Shown here: piece by piece, positions 26,064 to 33,200 of the stretch
Layout: each line of letters begins with the position of its first letter
Position numbering within the stretch: position 1 is the first letter of the stretch
Assembly (NCBI RefSeq): GCF_001294645.1
Contig: NZ_CP011868.1
Span: 4,836,001 to 4,900,000 of the forward strand
DNA from: Pseudonocardia sp. HH130629-09
GTDB lineage: Bacteria; Actinomycetota; Actinomycetes; Mycobacteriales; Pseudonocardiaceae
Direction of reading: 5' to 3'
DNA: 64,000 nucleotides
Translations under genes and position numbers: made by a program
Notes under the pieces: generated by a model
The model's database searches: none
The model's input: only the letters and a program-made list of their open reading frames with translations
What the model was told of the DNA's origin: nothing

Positions 26064-27266
26064 ATGACCGCACCGACCACCCCGTACACCGAGCTGGGCG
26101 AGGCCCTGGGCACCGACTTCTTCTCGGTGCGCGACCAGTTCACCGACGAGCAGTGGCAGCGCTTCGCCGACACCCGCACGTTCGTCGACTCCGAGGTCCT
26201 CCCCGACATCAACGACTACTGGGAGCGCGCCGAGCTGCCCTGGCACCTGTTCCGGCGGCTGCCGGAGCTCGGGGTCGTCGGCGAGGACATCCAGGGCTAC
26301 GGGGCGGCCGGGATGAGCCCGCTCGCGCTCGGCCTCGTGCACGTGGAGCTGCACCGCGGCGACGGCTCGCTCGGCACGTTCCTCGGGGTGCACGCGGGCC
26401 TGGCGATGAAGGCGATCGCGATGTGCGGCTCGGAGGAGCAGAAGCAGCGCTGGCTGCCGTCGATGTCGACCATGGACTCCCTCGGCGCGTTCGCGCTGAC
26501 CGAGCCGATGCACGGCTCGGACTCGGTCGCGCTGGAGACCACCGCGACCCGCGACGGCGACCACTGGGTGCTGCGCGGGTCCAAGCGCTGGATCGGCAAC
26601 GGCAGCGTCGCGGACCTGGTGGTCGTGTGGGCGCGCGACACCGACTCCGGGGAGGTGCTCGGGTTCGTCGTCGAGACCCCGGCGGAGGGATACCGTGCCA
26701 CCGTCATCCCGGGGAAGGTGTCGCTGCGGGCGCTCTGGCAGGCCGACATCGAGCTGGACGGCGTCCGGGTGCCGGAGGAGAACCGGCTGGCGCGGGCCCG
26801 GACGTTCGCCGACTGCGCCGCGGTGCTGGCGACCACCCGGGGCACCTGCGCCTGGATGGCGCTGGGCCACGCGACCGCCGGCTACGACGCCGCCCTGCGC
26901 TACGCCCTGGAACGCGAGCAGTTCGGCAAGCCGCTGGCGAGCTTCCAGATCGTGCAGCAGCGGCTCGTCGCGATGCTCGCCGACCTGACCGGCATGCAGC
27001 TCTACTGCGTGCAGTCCGCGCGCCTGGCCGAGGCGGGGAAGCTGTCCCCGACCGTCGCGGGGCTGGCGAAGATGCACAACACCCGGACCGCCCGCAAGAT
27101 CCTCTCGGAGGCGCGGGACCTGCTGGGTGGCAACGGCATCCTGCTGGAGCACCACGTCGTCCGGCACTGGGCCGACATCGAGGCGATCCACACCTTCGAG
27201 GGCACCGAGACGATCCAGACCCTCATCGTGGGCCGCGACGTGACCGGGATCAGCGCGTTCACCTGA
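26064..27266 (+). CDS. Acyl-CoA dehydrogenase
   Basis: A 400-residue flavoprotein that oxidises an acyl-CoA at the alpha-beta bond, passing electrons to ETF. Signature 1 FALTEPMHGSD near residue 144 and the C-terminal flavin/substrate region LLGGNGILLEHHVVRHWADIEAIHTFEGTETIQTLIVGR are clear. The catalytic base position falls at the Glu of FEGT, as in glutaryl-CoA and short-chain acyl-CoA dehydrogenases. ATG 26064 lies 13 bases behind GCGAGGGG. The gene seems to be a single transcription unit. Confidence 0.93.
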   Translation: MTAPTTPYTELGEALGTDFFSVRDQFTDEQWQRFADTRTFVDSEVLPDINDYWERAELPWHLFRRLPELGVVGEDIQGYGAAGMSPLALGLVHVELHRGDGSLGTFLGVHAGLAMKAIAMCGSEEQKQRWLPSMSTMDSLGAFALTEPMHGSDSVALETTATRDGDHWVLRGSKRWIGNGSVADLVVVWARDTDSGEVLGFVVETPAEGYRATVIPGKVSLRALWQADIELDGVRVPEENRLARARTFADCAAVLATTRGTCAWMALGHATAGYDAALRYALEREQFGKPLASFQIVQQRLVAMLADLTGMQLYCVQSARLAEAGKLSPTVAGLAKMHNTRTARKILSEARDLLGGNGILLEHHVVRHWADIEAIHTFEGTETIQTLIVGRDVTGISAFT

Positions 27267-27282
27267 TCCCGGCGGGCGCAGG

Positions 27283-28326
27283 TCAGGCGGGCAGGTCGCG
27301 CGGGCCGGGCTTCTCGCGGCCGAACCGGCGGGCCAGGTCGGCCTCGACACGGCGGTCCGAGCGCCGCTCCAGCCACCGCCGCCCCCGGGCCGTCCGCGCG
27401 ACGAGCAGCGACTCGACCAGGGTGCCCGCGAGCTGCGGGCCTGCCGGGGTGACCTCGCCCTGGGCCAGCACGATGTGGTGGTTGAACGCGTTCTGCTCGC
27501 GCTCGGTGTCGAACAGCCAGTCGTCGTCGACGCCGATGAGCCACCCGACGTAGCGCCACAGGTGCATGATCGCGGCGCCGTCGGCGCGCGGGACGTGCCG
27601 TCCGAGCAGGCGGCAGCCGAGAATCGCGGTGCTGTTGAACAGCCCGAGCGTGGCCGCGGCGTCGGACTGGTTGATCGGCAGACCGTGGGTGTCGACGTCG
27701 TAGCGGTCGCCGCGTTCGAACCGCTCCGCAACGAGCGCGTGCATCGCACGCACCTGCAGCGTGGCCGCCCAGCCCTCCCCACCGGCCTCCATGCCGCCGG
27801 GGCGGCTGACGGCGAACGCCCACGCCTGGGTCTCGCCGAGGCGTCGCATCGCGCCGGCGCCGGTGAGCCCGCCGGTGCGGACGAGCAGCTCGGTGGGGCC
27901 GCCGTAGCGGTATCCGCCGATCAGCGACAGGCTGAGCAGCACGTCGTCGCGGCTGCGGCCGAGCCTGCGGTAGGCGCGGGCGCCGCGTTCGAGCAGGTCC
28001 CGGTCGAGCCAGTCCGGGTCCGGGGTGACGGCGGCGAAGAAGTCCCGCAGCGCGGGCGGCGCGTCGGCCGGCGCGGCACCCGCGGCGAGCGCGGTGTGCA
28101 GGGCGCGCATGGTCACCCGCTGCGGGTCGTCGCGGTCGCGACCCATCGCGCGGGCCAGGGCGGCGCCGGTCTCGTCACGGGTGAGCGTCCGGCGGCCGAT
28201 CTCGGCCAGCAGTGCCGGGTCGGGGTCGCGGACCCCGACCACCAGGCCGAGCGGACGGGCGATGCGCGCCGCGCGTTCGGGCGCACTGTGGAAGCGTCGC
28301 GGGGCGACGGGCGGCTCCGCCAGCAT
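27283..28326 (-). CDS. DUF2236 / MpaB-family oxygenase-like protein
   Basis: A 347-residue protein of the DUF2236 (ER-bound oxygenase MpaB/latex-clearing-protein-like) family. Helical segments carry the family's landmarks: GRSRDDVLLSLSLIGGYRYGG, ETQAWAFAVSRPGGM, RAMHALVAERFER, LPINQSDAAATLGLFN and MHLWRYVGWLIGVDDDWLF. The conserved His in the QTEHAL-like position and the RxxHA helix could hold haem. ATG 28326 was preferred over an upstream start. It is divergent to a TetR regulator gene with an obvious palindrome in between. Confidence 0.82.
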   Translation of the reverse strand: MLAEPPVAPRRFHSAPERAARIARPLGLVVGVRDPDPALLAEIGRRTLTRDETGAALARAMGRDRDDPQRVTMRALHTALAAGAAPADAPPALRDFFAAVTPDPDWLDRDLLERGARAYRRLGRSRDDVLLSLSLIGGYRYGGPTELLVRTGGLTGAGAMRRLGETQAWAFAVSRPGGMEAGGEGWAATLQVRAMHALVAERFERGDRYDVDTHGLPINQSDAAATLGLFNSTAILGCRLLGRHVPRADGAAIMHLWRYVGWLIGVDDDWLFDTEREQNAFNHHIVLAQGEVTPAGPQLAGTLVESLLVARTARGRRWLERRSDRRVEADLARRFGREKPGPRDLPA

Positions 28327-28341
28327 GGACGAATGCTGACA

Positions 28342-28355
28342 CGAGCAAATGCTCG
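28342..28355. promoter_or_regulatory. Probable TetR operator
   Basis: Inverted arms CGAGCA and TGCTCG with a 2-base spacer lie in the 56-base gap between the divergent DUF2236 and TetR genes. A related half site (GAATGCT, 28331-28337) precedes it. The position fits repression of both genes by the adjacent TetR protein. Confidence 0.6.
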
Positions 28356-28382
28356 CTTTCAACGCGCGTTCCGGGACGCCCG

Positions 28383-29039
28383 GTGACCGCCCGCCGGGCC
28401 CAGCGCCGCGAGCCGCGACAGGAGCGGTCCCGGGCGATGGTGGAGCGGATCGTCGCCGCGGGCCGGGAGGTACTGGTCACCCGCGGGTACGACGGCGCGT
28501 CGACGAACCGGATCGCGGCCGTCGCCGGGGTGTCGCCCGGGTCGCTCTACCAGTACTTCCCGGACAAGGACGCGGTGCTCACCGAGGTGCTGGACCGCTA
28601 CCTCGACGCGATGGAGGCTCGCGTCTCGCGCGCGTTCGTCGACTCGGTCGCCACGGCCGGGCCGGGCGCCGGGACCGCCACGGCGGTGCGCGCGACGCTG
28701 GACGCGCTGCTCGACACGTTCGGCGAGGAGCCGGACCTGCTGCGGGTGATCGTCGAGCAGCTGCCGCGCTCCCCCGGCGGGCGCCGTGCCGCGTTCGCCG
28801 GCCGGATCGACGACCTGGTCACGACGGTGCTGCCGACCCGCGGGGCCGGGGACACCGACGCGGCGCGGGCCGCGGCGTGGACGGTCGTGCGGACCGTCGA
28901 GCACCTGACCACCGGCTACGTGCTGGAACGGCCGGGGTTCGCGCGGGAGGTCGTCGTCGACGAGCTGACCGCGCTGGTGGCGGGCTACCTGGACGCGCAC
29001 CTGTCCGGTGGGCGGGTGGCGTCCGACGGGCCGTCCTGA
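28383..29039 (+). CDS. TetR/AcrR family regulator
   Basis: A 218-residue regulator. The TetR helix-turn-helix is MVERIVAAGREVLVTRGYDGASTNRIAAVAGVSPGSLYQYFPDKDAVLTEVL near residues 20-70 and the rest is the helical ligand/dimer domain. GTG 28383 begins TARRAQRREPRQERS. It probably represses the divergent DUF2236 gene. Its 3' end overlaps the convergent rhodanese gene by 55 bases. Confidence 0.9.
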   Translation: MTARRAQRREPRQERSRAMVERIVAAGREVLVTRGYDGASTNRIAAVAGVSPGSLYQYFPDKDAVLTEVLDRYLDAMEARVSRAFVDSVATAGPGAGTATAVRATLDALLDTFGEEPDLLRVIVEQLPRSPGGRRAAFAGRIDDLVTTVLPTRGAGDTDAARAAAWTVVRTVEHLTTGYVLERPGFAREVVVDELTALVAGYLDAHLSGGRVASDGPS

Positions 29040-29419
29040 CCGGGCTCGACCGGGAGTCCGGCCGCGGCCCAGGCGCGGAACCCGCCGTCGACGTCGGTCG
29101 CCCGGTGCAATCCGATGTCCTGCAGCGACGCGGCGGCCAGACTGGAGCTGTAGCCCTCCGAGCAGAACAGCACCCAGGTGACGTCGTGGTCGACGGCCTC
29201 GGGGAGGCGGGCGTCGGAGGTCGGGTCGAGCCGCCACTCCAGGTGGTTGCGCTCGATCACCAGCGCGCCGGGGATCTGCCCCTCCTCGCGGCGCTGCCAG
29301 CCCGGCCGGGTGTCGACCAGGTGCGCCCCGGCGGCGGCGAGCTCCGCAGCGCGCGGCGGGGTGGGTCGGTCGAGCCAGGCGCGCGCGGCGACGAGCAGGT
29401 CGGCGACGGTGCGGCTCAT
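28985..29419 (-). CDS. Rhodanese-like sulfurtransferase
   Basis: A 144-residue single-domain rhodanese. The persulfide-forming Cys sits in VLFCSEGYSSSLAA near residue 86, and VDTRPGWQR and GGFRAWAAAGLP are standard family landmarks. Its ATG overlaps the stop of the cysteine dioxygenase gene (ATGA), so the two are translationally coupled; this pair is a known sulfur-amino-acid catabolic arrangement in actinobacteria. Confidence 0.92.
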   Translation of the reverse strand: MSRTVADLLVAARAWLDRPTPPRAAELAAAGAHLVDTRPGWQRREEGQIPGALVIERNHLEWRLDPTSDARLPEAVDHDVTWVLFCSEGYSSSLAAASLQDIGLHRATDVDGGFRAWAAAGLPVEPGQDGPSDATRPPDRCASR

Positions 29420-30018
29420 CCGACACCCTGCCCGGGTTCGACGAGCTCGGTGCGGGTGCGGCGCAGGCGGTGGTGCCCGGTGGTGCCCGCGACCTCCTCG
29501 ACGTCGTAGTACGACATCGCCGACAGCGGCGGCGAGTAGGCGTGCACGCTCACCGCGGGGGCCTCGGCGGTGTTCGCGACGTCGTGCACGTGGCCCAGCG
29601 GGAACCCGGCGCCGCGGCCGTGGCGCAGGGTGCGTGTGCGCAGCCCGGACGGGCCGCTCCAGCGGCGCTCGGTCAGCGAGCCCGACACCACGGTCAGCGC
29701 GCCGAGCGAGCCGGCGTGGTCGTGCAGCTCCGCGATCTGCTCGGTGGCCCAGCTGATCAGCCAGACGTCGACGAAGCCGTCACTGCGCAGCAGCCGGTAC
29801 CAGCGACGGTCCGGGTCGACGACGACCTCGTGCTGCCCGGCGCGCACCTCGGCGGCGATCTCGCGGGTCAGCTCCTGCAGGTCCTCGAGGCCGTACGGGG
29901 TGGGCGCGGTGACGGGCCGCGCGTGCGGGACACGCGGCCGGGGGCGGGCGGGACCGTGCCCGGGACGGGTCGAGCGGGGAACGGACAGACCGGTGGGCAC
30001 GGAGGCAGGCGCGGACAC
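29416..30018 (-). CDS. Cysteine dioxygenase
   Basis: A 200-residue cupin of the cysteine dioxygenase type I family, which oxidises L-cysteine to cysteine sulfinate with Fe(II) and O2. Iron ligands are the two His in AELHDHAGSLGAL (near 96-98) and the His in GHVHDVAN (near 144); the later SVHAYSPPLSAMSYYD holds the Tyr that assists catalysis. The first 40 residues are Pro/Arg-rich and not conserved. GTG 30018 follows TGGAG. It is first in the operon with the rhodanese gene and has a 26-codon leader ORF upstream. Confidence 0.92.
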   Translation of the reverse strand: MSAPASVPTGLSVPRSTRPGHGPARPRPRVPHARPVTAPTPYGLEDLQELTREIAAEVRAGQHEVVVDPDRRWYRLLRSDGFVDVWLISWATEQIAELHDHAGSLGALTVVSGSLTERRWSGPSGLRTRTLRHGRGAGFPLGHVHDVANTAEAPAVSVHAYSPPLSAMSYYDVEEVAGTTGHHRLRRTRTELVEPGQGVG

Positions 30019-30061
30019 GGGAGTACTCCAGGGAGAGGTCGAGCGAGCGTGGTCGAGGAAC

Positions 30062-30142
30062 TCAGCTCGGGCGACAGCCCTGGTCGAAGTGGTCGGCGCG
30101 ACGGGTCCCCCACAGGGGTCCGAGGGTCGCTGCCTGACTCAT
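30062..30142 (-). CDS. Possible leader peptide upstream of cysteine dioxygenase
   Basis: A 26-codon ORF from ATG 30142 to TGA 30062-30064, 43 bases before the cysteine dioxygenase start, on the same strand. It begins MSQAATLGPLW and ends FDQGCRPS, with its only Cys five codons before the stop. Cysteine-responsive leader ORFs are known upstream of sulfur-metabolism operons in mycobacteria, which makes this a candidate attenuator. There is no strong ribosome binding site, so it may be leaderless or not real. Confidence 0.4.
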   Translation of the reverse strand: MSQAATLGPLWGTRRADHFDQGCRPS

Positions 30143-30190
30143 GTCCCGCATGCCATCACAGCGACGGGCACCGTTTCAACCCGCCGTCCG

Positions 30191-30213
30191 ACCCGCGGGA
30201 GGACCCCGCGGGT
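30191..30213. terminator. Hairpin downstream of the large signalling gene
   Basis: Perfect 9-bp arms ACCCGCGGG and CCCGCGGGT with a 5-base loop lie 17 bases beyond the stop of the minus-strand gene at 30230 and upstream of the leader ORF of the cdo operon. It has no U tract. It most likely ends the large transcript. Confidence 0.6.
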
Positions 30214-30229
30214 GTCCGGACAGGTCGGG

Positions 30230-33200
30230 TCAGGCGCCGTCGTCGTCGGACATGCCGATGACGGTGTCGAGACCCGACAGGACCAGCGAACGACGGGCCT
30301 GGCTGCCGGCGGGCGCGACGAGGGTCAGCGCGGCCCCTCCTGCCCGCATCCGGCGCGCGACCTCCGACAGCAGGGCTATCCCGGCGCTGCTGACGAACGC
30401 CTCACCGGGCAGGTTCAGGGTGATCGGCAGCCCGCGGTCGACGTGCTCCATCAGCGGGGCCCGGATCGCCGAGACCCCACCGAGGTCGAGGTCGCCGACG
30501 ATCCCGATCCGCACGCCGTGCGCGTCCGGGACGGCACGCAACCGGGCGCGGACGGTGCCGCCGCCACCCTCGCCGGACGAGGTGTCGTCCCGGTCGCGGT
30601 CCGGTTCGGGCTCCCCGGCGACGAACTCCACCGGCGGGCCCGCGCCCGGGGTGCCCACCTCGACCGGGATCGCGGGCAGCAGGAACCGCACGGTGGTGCC
30701 GGAGTCCGACGCGTCGATGTGCACGTCCCCGGCGAGCTCGCGGATGAGCGCGATGCCGCGGCCGCGGTAGCCGGGGTCGGCCGGCGGGGGCCGCCAGCGT
30801 CCGCCGTCGGTGACGCGCACCGCGACCGAGCCGTCCGCGGTCAACGCCAGGTCGACGTCGACGCCGGCGCGCCCGTCGGTGTCCTCGGGCAGGTAGGCGT
30901 GCTCGATGGAGTTGGTGGCGGCCTCGCCGACGGTCAGCTGCAGGTCGCTGACCGCGTCCGGGCCCATCCCGCACCGCGCGGCCCAGGCCGCCACCGCGCG
31001 ACGCAGCGGGGCGAGCCGTTTCGGGTCGGCCTCGATCGCGATCCGCAGCGGCGGCGGCATCAGCCGCGCGACGACGACGACCGTGTCGTCCGGGACGACC
31101 ATCCCCTCGGACATCCGGTGCAGCAGCGTGTCCGCCATGTCGCGGGGCTGCGCGGCGGACAGCTCGTCGAACGCCGCGGACAGCCGGGCCAGGCCGTCGT
31201 CGATGACCTCGTCACGGCGTTCGAACAGACCGTCCGAGCAGAGCAGGATCGTCTCGCCGGGTTCCATCCGGTCCACGGCCTCGGGGAACGGGGGCCGACC
31301 CGAGATCCCCAGCGGCACGCCGCGGCCCTCGGACAGGGTCCGCACCCCGTCCGGGCCGGCGACCAGCGGCGGGGGGTGCCCGGCGCTGGCGTAACGCATC
31401 TCGCCGGACCCGGTGTCGATCGTCGCGATGGCCACGGTGCTGGCCATCGCGCCGCGCACCCGCAGCGCGTACTGGTCGAGCTGCTCGAGGGCCCGCGCCG
31501 GGGGCTGGCCGTTGACCAGGTTCGACGCGACCGCGGACCGCAGCTGCCCCATCACCGCGGCCGCCGCCGGGCCGCGGCCGACGACGTCGCCGACGACGAG
31601 CGCCACCAGGTCGTCGCCGAGGTCCAGGACGTCGAACCAGTCGCCACCGGCCTCGGTGCCCTGGGTGCCGGGGCGGTAGCGGGTGGCCAGCGACAGCCGT
31701 TCGATGTCGGGCAGTCGCTGGGGCAGCAGGCTGCGTTGCAGGGTGACCGCGACCTCGTGCTCCGCCTGGTGCAGCTGGGCGCGGACGATCGCCTGCGCGC
31801 ACTGGTTGGCGAGTGTGAGCACGAAGCTGCGCTGTTCGGGGGTGAACACCGGCTCGACCGGGAACCGCAGCCCGATGACGCCGATCGGGCGGGCCGCGAC
31901 CATCAGCGGCACCGCGGTCTGCACCGGGTAGCGCCGGACCTCGCCCTCGACGGGCTCGCCGGCGTTCCAGATCGGCTCGCCGCTGCTGACGGCGCGGCTC
32001 AGCGGGTGCGCGCGGCCGGGGGTGCGCATCGGCGGGCCGTCGGCCGGCCAGCCGGACTCGCGCAGCAGCGAGAGCGTGCCGCCCTCGTCGACCACGAGCA
32101 CCGCGACCGCCTCGGCCCCGATCGAGATCCGGCCGTGCTCGACGACGACCTCGGCGACCGACTCCAGGTCGGTGGCCCTGGCCAGCCCGGTCGCGACCGC
32201 GCCGAGGCGCTCGGCGAGCCGGCGGGCCTCGGTCTCGGCCTCCAGCATCGAGGCCCGGTCCAGCGCCTGCGCGGCGAGCTCGGCGACGGCGACGGCCGCC
32301 TCCTTGTCCGCGTCGGACAGCCGTCGTTCGGTCAGCATGGCGACCGCGAGGACCCCGAGCGAGCGCCCACCGGCGACGAGCGGCAGGTAGCCGATGGTCT
32401 GGGCGTGGTCCGGTGCGATGCCGATGGCCGCGGGGTAGCGCGTCGCCCACTCGTGCGCAGTGGTGAACCACAACGGCTCGTGCCCGGACAGGACCTCGGT
32501 GAACGCCAGCGGCGCGTCGGTCCGGATCCGGGCGGCCCGCTGCCACATGTCGCGGTCCCAGCCGTGCCCGGTGAGCGCCTGCAGCCACTCGCCCCGGACC
32601 TCCCAGAGTCCGGCGTGGTCGGCGGCGAGCAGGTCGACGATGTGGTCGGCGGCGATGGCGGCGACCTCACCGGGGGTCGCGGCGGCCGACATCTTGGCGG
32701 TGGCCCGGTGCAGCAGGCCCAGGCGCTGGGCCGAGGCGCGTTCCTGCTCCAGCAGGCGGGCGTTGTCGACGGCCAGCCCGGCCCGGCGGCCGATCTCGGA
32801 CAGCAGGTCCAGGTCGTCGTCGGTGTAGGGGTCGCCGGTCTCGGTGCGGACGACGGTCAGCACGGCGCTGGTGCGGCCGCGAGCGGGCAGCGGCACGACC
32901 ATCACCGAGGTCATGCGCAGCCGGGTCCAGGCCCGGCGCTGGGTGGGTGCGAGCCGGCTCAGGACCTCGTCGAGGTGGGCGGCGTCGAGGATCTCGGGAC
33001 GGCCGTCGTCGGCGGCGGGGACCAGCGGGGCGAGCCGCCACAGCGAGGGTTCCAGTGCCGAGCGCTCCGCAGCCACGGCGAGGGTGCCGGTTCCGGTGAC
33101 CGCGTCGCCGTCGTGGACGACCGCGATGTCGGCGAGCCGGTCCTCGACGACGGCCCGGACGAGCTGGTCCGTGCGTCCGGTGCGCGTGATCTCCCGTTCC

